Below are positions 37,724 through 49,300 of a stretch of DNA of 56,838 nucleotides, piece by piece; within the stretch, counting starts at the first letter, position 1; every line of letters starts with the position of its first letter. Location of the stretch: assembly GCF_001039355.2 (NCBI RefSeq), contig NW_019775437.1, forward strand, positions 347,781 through 404,618, written 5' to 3'. This DNA comes from Lingula anatina (taxonomy: Eukaryota > Brachiopoda > Lingulata > Lingulida > Lingulidae). The notes beneath the pieces are model-generated. The model searched no databases. It was not told the origin of the DNA and saw nothing but the letters and a program-made list of their open reading frames with translations. A program made the position numbers and the translations under genes.

Positions 37724-38447
37724 ATAATTTGAACATGTAACTTAACTGAAAAAAAGTAAATTTCTATTTTGCAAGTGCTTGTATCAAAAGACTTGAAACT
37801 AATCATTTTGGAAATTAATGTTATTTGAAAGAAAAGTGGTATAATAGGGAAATTAACAATGAAGGACAAATAGATGTGAAGATTGTTTTTCATGTTTAGA
37901 GTGAATGTAAAAGTTTAAACAGTACTAATGACTGACAATTATTGTAGCAATCAAGTGAAGAAATGGTGTGAGTGCAATCACAAAATAATCAAGACTTGAT
38001 CATTTAAGCAGGAACAGAAGTGTTTGTATTTTAAGTGTAACATTGTGTTCACTTGCATTGGTAATAGATAATTAATATGTAAATAGCAGGCATTCAGACA
38101 CAACACTGTCTCTTCAAATGCACTTGTTTTATATCAAGTGAGTTCATTCCAAATGTTTTCTATGGCTGTTCCAGCTTTTTGTAGGTTCAGGTGTTGGAAT
38201 TAGTTTCCTCAACTGATGCATAAAAGAGATATGCATTCCCAAGCACCATTGTAGCCTGTAGGAGGTGGGGAATTAGTGTTTTAATCTGGGAATCTGGACT
38301 ATTTTCTGATCAATCTTATAGTTGAACTTAGGTACTTGAACTGTTATAATCTAGGTTATATATGTGTACTATAAGGCTCTTCTCACATCGAGCTATACAC
38401 TGAACTTGTAATTGTGCTAGGTTTGGTTTTGGCTGTTTAGTTATGTT

Positions 38448-38614
38448 CAGGGGTGGATTTAGGCCGTCTTCTGGGTCTTCCGGAAGATGGTCAGATTTTC
38501 AAGTTTACATTGACAGGTATCTAATACTTTCTGTCGGAAGACGGTCAAAATGAAGGATGGATCAACAAAGATAATTTGGAAGACTGTCAGAAAATATCTC
38601 TGGATCCGCCCGGG
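38448..38614 (+). mobile_element. Short TIR element (hAT-like MITE), copy 2, downstream of DOLPP1
   Basis: A 167-bp relative of the element at 28615-28776. It opens CAGGGGTGGATTTAGG and closes GGATCCGCCCGGG, flanked on both sides by the 5-bp direct repeat ATGTT (38443-38447 and 38615-38619). The terminal bases of the right end have mutated. It lies 0.9 kb past the DOLPP1 stop codon, in the possible long 3' UTR or the intergenic space before ZCCHC9. Confidence 0.8.
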
Positions 38615-39705
38615 ATGTTTAATGAAAATTAGAAAGCTATGCTGAGCTCATGCCTCTGTGTAAGTGACTCTCTGATGTAATAACCAAGTTATTATGTTGT
38701 CACTCTCTCGGAGTGGTATAGTTTGGTGTACTGCTTGATGTGACTAGGGCCTTAATTGTAAATTATCAGGGATTGGAACTGGGTTTGCAGTATTACTCTT
38801 TGTGTCTTAAATTGTGTGAGTGGTTTTCTACAGGAAAGTGACACTGAATAAATTTTAAAGTCCTAACAGTGAATACATGTTTAAAAACTGCTTTCGAATT
38901 CAGTTTGACAATAGAATCAACTTAAATACTAATAGACATTTATTTTTGTAGTACTAACCTCAAGGATTTTTAGCAATTTTCCTGATGACAGTACTGATTA
39001 TCATAGCCAGAGAGGTACATCTTGTTGTTTATCTCTTATGCAATATAATATCTCAGATGAAGAATTGGCTTGTAGGTGGCTTTAATCTTTTCTATGAAAA
39101 GGGTAATTTGTAATGATGGGCATAGTTTAAAAAGAAAAGAATGTTTGCACTGCTATTTTCCTTGCTGATTGGGTGTGTGTTCTTATTTTTTCTTTCACTG
39201 TTTCTCTCGAGCAATGCCATTTTCATGGAGAACTATTTGTATAAAAGCCACCGTTATGATAAATAACATTTGTAAGACTAATGCTTTGTTTGTTTTATAT
39301 ATGATGAACTGTGCACTTTCTCCTGAAATGTGAGTTTACAGATCTCTATTACATATTGCAGATGGGGTGGGGGTGTTCCTGCACTGCTATAAATAACTTC
39401 AATTTTCAGAAATTGATGTTATTCATCTTGTTAAATACGAATGGGTGACTAACATACAGAGTATCTGTTCAAACATAGCTGAAGGACACTGACAATTTTC
39501 ACAAAAATACCCTCTGCGTAATGTTCATTATGTATAATCACAACAATCGACTTGGGTTGCTTTTGCAGAGAGAAGGCTTAAGATAAGAAAATACTTTCAT
39601 AATTCTCGAGTCTATAAGCATTTTAAATATTTTTAATTGTCATTAGAATGGAATCACCAAAGTTTAATGTCTTGTGTTAGTTACATAAACATATAACATC
39701 TATGG

Positions 39706-42700
39706 CTAAAATGTCACAACTTTTGGTCCTTTCTTTTTCTTCTTCAACTTTGGGCTCTCATGGAGAGTGGGTTCATCCTCCACATTGGCATATTTATGGA
39801 CCTTGTCTATGGTTGTGTCTGCAATCCCTACAAAAAAAGTTTTTAATGAAACAGATGAAAATTAATGGAAAAAGTGACAAACAGACAGGCATGAAGCCAG
39901 TGATTTTAAGAGGGGTGCAAATTTTTTTCTGGTCTGGGAAAAGTGCACCTTTTTGCCATTATGTTATAGACCCAAGATCAGATTTTGATTCAGTGCAGAC
40001 CTTTTTAGACCAAAATAGTGATTGGTTTGCTTGACCCCCATTCGCACCCTCATCCCCAGCCTAGAGACATGCAAACATGTATTTGTGGCACTAGTACACA
40101 AACAATACAGAGTCAGACAGGGGCTAATAGTTGGTCAACAGTATAGTACTCCTCTTGCACCCTGAGTTTCAAAGGTTCCCAAAAACTTGCCTATTTACAA
40201 TCAGCTTGCCTCTACTGTTTTCTGGGACCTTTGAAACTTGGGGGGGGGGATCCTTCAAAAACACTAACAAGTAGCACTGAGGACAGATTTTTAAGTAAAC
40301 TGTATGTATAATGAGTACAACACTTTGAAATCAAGACAAAGGCCAAACATGAAAACTTGTCTATATGATCATCATGGCCAGACAGTACTGAGATTACCAG
40401 GTCCTACTGACAGATAAAAAAATTGAAATGAAATGCTTCAGGTTTCTTAAATGGAGGTACATAACTACCTTGCTGTTTCTGCAACTCAGGGCAATCCTTT
40501 CTGAAATGTTCCACAGATCCACACATCCTACAGCAGCCACCTGAAACAGCACAATTTTATTGTATTTTAGGGCGTATTCCCAGAGCTTTTAGATCGATCT
40601 ATCCCCGCGGGGAGTCTCACTAGATTACTGTCAGATAATCTGGCTTAAATGTCCGTCCTGCCTACTACAAGCTGTAAGGGGGTAATTAACTTTCATGTCC
40701 ACCCGGCTGACAGCTATTTAGCGTGAACCCCCAGGGAGTTAGGTCGATCTAAAGTAGATCAATCTAATCTCTGGGAATGGGGTCTTATTCAGGTCTCTGA
40801 GCATCTGGTACAGCAAAATAGGTATTTCATTCTTTCTTGCATAATGCTGGTAAACATGTAAATAATTTCTCCAAAGATATTTAACATATTTACAAACCCT
40901 TCATCAAAGGGCTTTGACGTGACTGACTTGCAGATGTGAGCCATTCATAGGTAGAAAACATGTTTAGTCTCTTTAGAAATAATTTACTTATTATACCATT
41001 TTTTTATTAGTCAGTAAAAAAAGGACATAAGGGCACTTGATTCAAACAAAGCCTGAGTTTTTAAAAGCCATACTCTTTAATCTAGTATTGTTGCTAAATG
41101 GTAGATTAATTTTTATTGTGTTTCTTTAACATTGTCCTGTTGTCAGTGTTTTTGATAATTCTTTAACAGTGTAAGGCACACTGAGATTTTAACTTATGTG
41201 CTATGAAAGAGTGTATTATAATTATCATTTACACTATTATTATATCACCTTTTGGATACAGTCCTCTTGGGTTATCTGGACACTGCTTAGATATGTGACC
41301 CATTTCAGCACATATAAAACACTTGGCATAGGGGAAGTGACCTGAAGAAAATAAAAACACATTTGAATATCAGATGTGGCCATGACAAAATTAAGACCAT
41401 GATAAAAGACTACCTCAGTTTAAAAACTCACTGTTATGATTCCATAGTATAAATGCATAGATAGCTTATTATGACTTTAACACTGGTACAGTCAATTAAC
41501 CAGTTAAAAGGGATCCTGGGCGGTAAAATCTGTTAAATGTGTTACTGGCCAGTTGCTCTGCTTTGGTCCAGTTATAGATTCTTAGACTATGATGACTCAA
41601 GGGGACCAGTAGGCTAAAACATTTCTGACGCTAACTGCATAGACACTATATAAATGTGTGGAGTTGGCAATCTTTTTCATTTAATTTACAAATGGACACA
41701 CATACATAATGAAAATAACAATAACATCATTTTATAACTATTTAAAAGCAGAAATATAAAATTATACTTTTGTCTTGTTGAAAAAAAAAAGAGATAAATA
41801 AATAAAATTTGGCAATCTAAAACTGCTACTACTCATTCACCTGGTTCAACCTTGGCCTTGCAGGTGGCGCTGCTGTGCTCTGTGGAGCCACATTTAAAAC
41901 AGATCCCAGTGCCCTGGTCAGTGTCTCTGGTCACTTGTGGGCAGTCCGCCAGAGTGTGACCAGACTGTCTACAGTTAAAACACACCTGCAAGATAAAGTG
42001 TAATCTAAGCATTTATCTTGATAGCAGAATGAAACAGAAAATACTTGGATTAAGCTTGTGTCCACCAAAAAGGGATGGATGGATGAATAACACCAACCAC
42101 ATCAGAAATGTCCCAAAAATGAAGTGAAAAACATTTAATTAACTTATTCACTGTATTCAGAGGATAAAATATTTCTAAAAACATCAGTAAGCTTACTTTG
42201 GAGAAATTACATTGATGTACTGGTAAGTGTATAATCAATATTATCATTCAATGCAAACATATGTATTTTAAACACACTATACCACCTATGTACTTTCTTT
42301 TAATAACACTGATGAAAAAAAATATCACATAGCTCCCCCAATCAACTAAAAATAAAAATAAATAAATAAATAATTACCCTGGCAGCCTCTCTTTCGTTAA
42401 TCCTCTTCACTCGTCTGTATTCACTTCGAGCTGCCTTATAGTCCTGACTATTTGCCACATTAAACTTTCCTTTAATAAAAGCCTTCTTGCCAAACTTCTT
42501 CTTATGTTTGGCCACACCCCCTTTCTGAGGCCCTTTGTGTTGATTACTTTGTGTTTGGCCATGCTTTTCCAGTTTAGAATGTGTGTGATCTTTTTCAGAA
42601 TTGGTGTTTGCTGGTTTTGGTTTCTGTTCACCTGTCTTCATCTCTGTCCATGAAGAAGCTGACAGTTCCTTCTTTTTGTTGGCGGGTCCACCTCTTGCCC

Positions 42701-42710
42701 ATCGCGTCAT
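39706..42710 (-). CDS. ZCCHC9: Zinc finger CCHC domain-containing protein 9 (complete, 5 exons)
   Basis: A nucleic-acid-binding protein with four CCHC zinc knuckles. Vertebrate ZCCHC9 is reported to be nuclear/nucleolar, and its molecular role is poorly defined. Exons (high to low): 42710-42378, 41985-41841, 41341-41249, 40540-40469, 39827-39706. They total 765 nt, or 254 aa, against about 270 in vertebrates, and all junctions are in phase. The start MTRWARGG matches the conserved MTRWAR opening of the family. A Lys-rich, low-complexity N-terminal third follows. The knuckles have the form C-x2-C-x4-H-x4-C at residues 113-126, 140-153, 167-180 and 194-207. The C-terminus ends in a basic stretch and PKVVTF, again family-typical. 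CNBP and ZCCHC7 relatives have different knuckle numbers and ends, so the assignment is firm. Intron 3 carries MITE family A copy 3. The gene is divergent from DDX31. Confidence 0.95.
40571..40783 (+). mobile_element. MITE family A, copy 3 (ZCCHC9 intron 3)
   Basis: A 213-bp element closely similar to those at 30611 and 30944 over its entire length, with the same terminal inverted repeats and central landmarks. It sits about 30 bp from the exon 4 acceptor, so it must leave the branch-point region usable. It has no coding capacity. Confidence 0.87.
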
Positions 42711-43361
42711 GGTTTAAACTTGTGTAAAAACCAGTTTTTTCTGCAATATATTCCACTTGAAATATCTTCCTGCACTATTAAGAAACAGGTAAATAGGGGT
42801 CTCTGAAAAATGACATTGCAAGAATATATATGAATGTAAGTGTGAACTGTGTTGAGTTTATAATATAAAAACAAGGTCAAAAGTGATAGTAGTGTTGCTT
42901 TGTCTCAGTTTTCCGGGCTTACATGCAGGTTCAAAATAAACACTATAATAAGACAATGTGGTATATTATAACCGAAAACTAACTGAGGCACATGTAAACT
43001 GATGCTAAGGCTGGGACTCGTTACAGTTGTTATTTACTGAACTGCAGTATTTGCGCTAGGGTTACTGAACACCTCACGTATCCACTCTCACATATTTTAT
43101 ATCTAATATCTTTAGTAAAAATTTTATCTCATCTGGTTGGTAAAACTAAGTCTGAGATCAATAAAATAGTTAAAACATTAACAAGTACCTCAAAACGTGT
43201 CAGCCATACATTGCACGCTACTTCCGGTGGTATCGATGCTGACTAATTACCCTTTTTCCACATGTGAATAGTAAACACGTGTTATTGAGTCCAATTTGTT
43301 GGATCGCATTCAGCGAGTTTTAAATTTTAGCATATCACACAACAATTGTAAATATCAGATT
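42711..43361. promoter_or_regulatory. Bidirectional promoter interval ZCCHC9 / DDX31
   Basis: The divergent start codons of ZCCHC9 (42710, minus) and DDX31 (43362, plus) are 651 bp apart. The segment 43190-43290 is less AT-rich and contains acttccggt (43221-43229), an ETS-type GGAAGT core on the minus strand. Such sites are frequent in TATA-less housekeeping promoters. A shared regulatory region is inferred from the spacing. Confidence 0.6.
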
Positions 43362-46300
43362 ATGGATCAAGCTGATGACGGGCTTTTGTTAAATTTAGTG
43401 TCCTTTGGAGGAGAGGGAGGAGGGAATAAAAGACCCAAGAAGGAGGACAAGGTAACGATTAAATTTAATGCATGGACTGTAATCTTCTAACTTAAATAAT
43501 TTTTTCTGGATTCGAGCCTAACAAGTGTTTCACACAGTAGTGAATATGACATTAGTGGCCGCAGTTCACTTAAATTGATGTTTCTTGGTCTATTTTTGGT
43601 TACTCTGTAATGCCTTTTTACTTGAATTATGTACTGTATGTGTCTTTGATTATTTTTAAATAGAAACAACATTTCTGATAAACAACTTTGAGTTTCAAAG
43701 TCCTCAGTTTGCATGAGCACACCGTCACGTAAATTTTGTTCATTTCCTCACTTATCCTATTATAATTTTAGTTGACTCGTCTGAAAAGACAGAGAGCGGA
43801 AAAGCGAAGAGCTTTAATTTCTTCAAAAATAGCAGCTTCCAAACAAGAAACACCCACAGGAGCCAAAAAGCCAAAATTAGGCACCAATGGCCCCACCATA
43901 GAAGAGGACAAGCACTCTCCATCACCAGCAGAAAAAGAAAGGAAGATCCCTTCAGAGACAGAGAGCGCTCATGAAAAAGGAAAAAACTTCAGAAGTGGTC
44001 CACAGCAGATTGTAGCTTCCTTATTCAGAAATAACCCAGAAATACCCAAAGTATCAAGGTTAATTTCTCGATCTTTAGAAAATTTTAAAATGCGATTTAT
44101 ATTTCTGTGCATTAATCTTAAGAGTTTCTGTGGTTGAAAAATTTTAGGGTTTGGGTACGTTTTACTAATGAAAATTAAGAAAATAACAACAACAGTTTTA
44201 GAATAATTTATGATTTTATATTACATGCATGTATTTACATTTATAATTAGGTATTTTTTAATGTACCTTTTTAGCCATGCAGTTGAACAACTGAAAGAGA
44301 AGATATTTTCTTCTGATAAATTTTCGGAGCTTCAGTTACATCCTTTTTTGGTGAGTTTGTGAAATGTTTTCCTTCAATTTGTTTGCTATTAAAATGTCCT
44401 GGTAGTAAAGCCACATATATTCTGATCAAAACAGGTCAGTTACTAGTATCTGTAAGTTATCCTGAAATCAAAACTGTTAATTCTGTTCAAGCCACTAGTG
44501 TCTGAATGTTTTAGATGTTAAAAAATTGATGTTGAATAAGTTCATCAGTGTGGTAATGATAGTAAATCACATTATTATGTTCTTCATTCTTGATCACTGC
44601 AACTTGAACCAAGTGAAGATGTCAGAATTACATTAAACTGTATCTTGTATTTAATATTATTTAAATTGAGACGGAAGAACATTTTGGCCTTTTAAGAAGT
44701 TGATTACTAAATAAAGTTTTATGGTTTTTATTTGATGTTTAGGTTAAGTATTTGGAAGAGAAGATGGGCCTATCTCACATGACCAGCATTCAGCAGAAAA
44801 GCATCCCGCAAATAATATCAGGGCACGACACTTTGGTCAAATCCCAGACTGGATCAGGTATATTGATTTGTCAGTATTAAAAAGTGATGATGATGATGAT
44901 GATGATGATGATAAAAATTATAATATTACAATTGATTATTGTTGTTATTTATTTAGACCAAAAATCCATCTATGTTTTAAATCAGCAGATTTTACTCAGA
45001 TTTTACAATAATTTTGATAAATGCAAGTGATAAGGAAAAACTTTCAAAATACCTTTTATTTCAAGTCTGTTAATTAGCAAAAATTGAATGAATATATTAT
45101 GAAAGAAGTCTTGTTTAAATACATTATAATACTGATCAGTGTCAAAGATGACGTTATATCTCATTACTGAATTATAATTCAATCTTAAATAATTAGGGAA
45201 AACATTGGCTTTTGCCATCCCGGTGGTCCAACATCTACAAAGTATTGTTCCTAAGATACAAAGGCAAGATGGACCTTATGCTATTGTGATTGTTCCAACA
45301 AGAGAGGTAAACGTTTTGGGGTCTCTGGTATATATAAACTACTTTCTTTTCTGTAGATAAAAACGTACTGCATTTCATTTTTGTTTATAGAAAAATATTC
45401 ATAATTTCTTTACTGTTTTTATACTGTTTCTTCTGCTAACAATAATGTCAGTTTTAATTATAGCAAGTGAATTAGATTTTAAGTGTAATTTTTGTGGTTT
45501 TGATAAGTAGTTTCAATTTCTACATTTGTTTATTTCCAGCTTGCTTTGCAAAGCCTTGCAATCTTTCAAAAGTTAGTTCAGGTAAGTTATTAAGTACCTT
45601 TCCAGTAAGATTGAGATGTGCTACAAGTTAATGAATTCTCTCTATAAATTGATGCATGAAAACTCTTTGATGAAGTTTCTTAATCCGAAAATGTTACAGA
45701 TAGGTTTTTGAAGTACTTAATAAATTGTAATATACATAATAACTTTTAAAAAAAATCTGGAATATTTTGTTTTCTTTTGCAGATGTTTAATTTGTTGGTT
45801 TAATTCTACTTTCAAACTGCTAGAATGTCATTAGAAATAAACATGAATTGTCCATGAATGTCTATCACATCTTGGTCTTCGTATTTACTACAATGTTGAA
45901 ATGGAATTCCAATGAGTATCAAGTGACTCCCTGTAATTTTTGAAATTTAAAGTTGTCTCATTTCAGCCATTTCACTGGATTGTGCCAGGATGCCTCATGG
46001 GAGGGGAACGAAAGAAATCAGAAAAAGCAAGGTACACATTTTGTTGTCATTTCTTGATTGAGAAATGGAATGTGAAAACCAAACACCATTCTTAGCTGAA
46101 CCTCATATGAAAAATATTTCTGATCAGGGAGGGCTTCAGAGAGTAAAAAAAACGATTGCATTAGATGTGTTTATGTGTATTTGTAAATGTTGTTTTACAT
46201 GGAGCAGGTTTCTTAATTCAAAGAAAACAGTTACTGTTCATGTAGTATTTCATTCTCATCCAGCCTTATTGAGAATATAGAATACAGCTTGATATTTTGC

Positions 46301-49300
46301 ACAGAAGGCTTTGATAGAATATAGATCTTTCAAAGGTTACTCATAAATGGTATTAGTTTCCTGAACATAATTGATCGTAATAATTATATCTCATTGAGAA
46401 ATAATGACAGAAGTTATAGAAACCTTCTCAAGCATCCATTGTTTATATCTCCAAGGGGTGAGAATGTCTACAACAATTTTGAATCGAGACCAAAAATAAA
46501 CCAGGCATATCATAAACTGCCCTGAGGCACAGTACAGTTGATTAATTTGTACCAGAATTTACTTTTAATTTAAAAATGAATAAATATTTTCAGGCTGAGG
46601 AAAGGCATCAATATCCTCGTGTCCACCCCTGGCCGTCTGATTGACCACGTCCAGAACACAGAGGCTCTGGGGCTGACCAAGGTCAAGTGGTTGATCATAG
46701 ATGAGGCTGACAGGTCGGGATCAGATGGGTCTTTTTTCTTCATCTTTTTAAAATTTAGTTGAATTTTAAAATTATAGTATTATACAACACTCTATTTGTC
46801 TGGTTTTTAGTAATTTTCATTTTTGGTTCAATTTTAATGCAAGTATCTAATACACTCTGAACTACTTCATATTAATCAGCCTTTGTCAAAAAGGGTTAAA
46901 ACTATACTCTTCCAAAGCAGAAACTGTGACCAGTAACAGACCATGTTTACAAAATTATTCTGGCTGGCAACAGCTTTAGNATTACATTTAAAAGTATCTT
47001 ATCATATATTTTAATTGAGACAGACGAACATTTTAGCGTATAAAGAATATGATTACTAAATAAAGATTTAAGGTTTTAATTTGATGTTAAGGTTACGTAT
47101 TTGGAAGAGAAAATGGGCCTTTGTCACATGACAAGCATTCAGCAGAAAAGCATCCCGCAGATAATATCAGGGCATGACACTTTGGTCAAATCCCAGACTG
47201 GATCAGGTATATTGATTTGTCAGTATTAAAAGTGATGATGATGATGAAAATAATAATATTATAATTAATTATAGTTGTTATTTATTTAAAGTCTAAAATC
47301 CAACTATGTCAGTAGATTTTACTCAGATTTTACAATAATTTTGATAAATGCAAGTGATAAGGAAAAACTTGAAAAACACCTTCTATTTCAAGTCTATTAA
47401 TTAGCTAAAATTGAATGAATATATTAAGAAATAAGTTTTGTTTAAATATGTTATAATAGTGATAAATGTCAAAAATGAAGTTATGTCTCATTGCTGAATT
47501 ATAATTCAATCTTTAATAATCAGGGAAAACCTTGGCTTTTGCCATCCCAGTGGTTCAACATCTACAAAGTATTGTTCCTAAGATACAAAGGCAAGATGGA
47601 CCTTATGCTATTGTTATTGTTCCAACAAGAGAGGTATGTAAGTGTTACGGGGTCTCTGGTAAAAATAAACTACTTTCCCTTTCTGTAGATTAAAAGATAC
47701 TTCATTTCATTTTTGTTTATAGAAAAATATTCACCATTTCTTTACTGTTTTTATACTGTTTCTTCTGCTAACAATAATGTCAGTTTTAATTATAGCAAGT
47801 GAATTAGATTTTAAGTGTAATTTTTGTGGTTTCGATAATTAATTTCAATTTCTACATTTGTTTATTTCCAGCTTGCTTTGCAAAGCCTTGCAATCTTTCA
47901 AAAGTTAGTTCAGGTAAGTTATTAAGTACCTTTCCAGTAAGATTGAGATGAATTCTCTCTATAAAATGATGCATGAGAACTCTTTGATGAAGTTTCTTAA
48001 TCCAAAAATGTTACAGATAGGTTTTTGAGGTAACAAATTGTAATATCCATGATAAATTTGAAATAAAAAAATCTGGAATATTTTGTTTTCTTTTGCAGAT
48101 GTTTAATTTGTTGGTTTAATTCTACTTTCAAACTGCTGGAATGTCATTAGAAATAAACATGAATTGTCCATGAATTTCTATCATATCTCGGTCTTTGTAT
48201 TTACTACAATGTTGAAATGGAATTCCAGTGAGTATCAAGTGACTCCCTGTAATTTTTGAAAATGAAAGTTGTCTGATTTCAGCCATTTCACTGGATTGTG
48301 CCAGGATGCCTGATGGGAGGGGAACGAAAGAAATCAGAAAAAGCAAGGTAGATGTTTTGTTGTTGTTCTGTCTTTGGGAAAAGGAATATGAAAATTAAAC
48401 ATCATTTTTAGCTTAACCTCATATGAAAAATATTTGTGATCAGGGAGGGCTTCAGAGAGTAAAAAAAAAAAAAGAATGCATTAGATGTGTTTTTGTGTAT
48501 TTGTAAATGTTGTTTTACATGGAGCAGGTTCTCAATTCAAAGAAAACAGTTACTGCACATGTAGTATTTCATTTTCCTCCAGCCTTGAGAATACAGAATG
48601 CAGCTTGATGTTTTGCACAGAAGGCTTTGATAGAATATAAATCTTATAGAAGTTACTCATGAATGGTATTAGTTTCCTGAACGTCATTGATCATAATAAT
48701 AATGCCTCATTTAGAAATAATGACAGAAGTTATAGAAACCTTCTCAAGCATCCTTTGTCTATATATCCAAGGGGTGAGAATGTCTACAACCGTTTTGAAT
48801 CAGAACAAAAATAAACCAGGCATATCATAAATTGCCCTGAGGCGCAGTACAGTTAATTAATTTGTACCAGAATTTACTTTTAATTTAAAAATAAATAAAT
48901 ATTTTCAGGCTGAGGAAAGGCATCAATATCCTCGTGTCCACCCCTGGCCGTCTGATTGACCACGTCCAGAACACAGAGGCTCTGGGGCTGACCAAGGTCA
49001 AGTGGTTGATCATAGATGAGGCTGACAGGTCGGGATCAGATGGGTCTTTTTATGTACAGACACAGATGTGTCTGTACATATAGCCGTCATCTGCGTCTGT
49101 CGTCGCCGTCGCCGTCGTCGCCGTCGTCGCCGTGCACTTTTACCGATAACACGATAAGTGAAAAACTGTTTTTTCTTTTTGTTTGAAACTTACAGAACTG
49201 ATGAATATTCATAATACGCAGGTCGAGTTNCCAGCTTTAACCATCAACAGATCACATTTTCACTTTTTTAAAGCATTGATGAAAGTATATGTCAAGTTGC

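Larger units (their letters stand above)
37511..39705. other. Tail-to-tail interval between DOLPP1 and ZCCHC9
   Basis: These 2.2 kb separate the DOLPP1 stop (37508-37510) and the ZCCHC9 stop (39706-39708). Both 3' UTRs and one MITE lie here. On the minus strand an ATTAAA-type signal for ZCCHC9 occurs at 39632-39637, about 70 nt past its stop. I see no additional gene. Confidence 0.6.

Noticed and set aside
43296-43361. Upstream extension of DDX31 exon 1
   Set aside because: It begins at a TTG codon. The first in-frame ATG is at 43362 and the region before it is likely 5' UTR.
44627-49051. A double-core DDX31 helicase using both exon blocks in one protein
   Set aside because: The junction from exon 8A to exon 4B breaks the reading frame, and a duplicated half-core would be structurally implausible.
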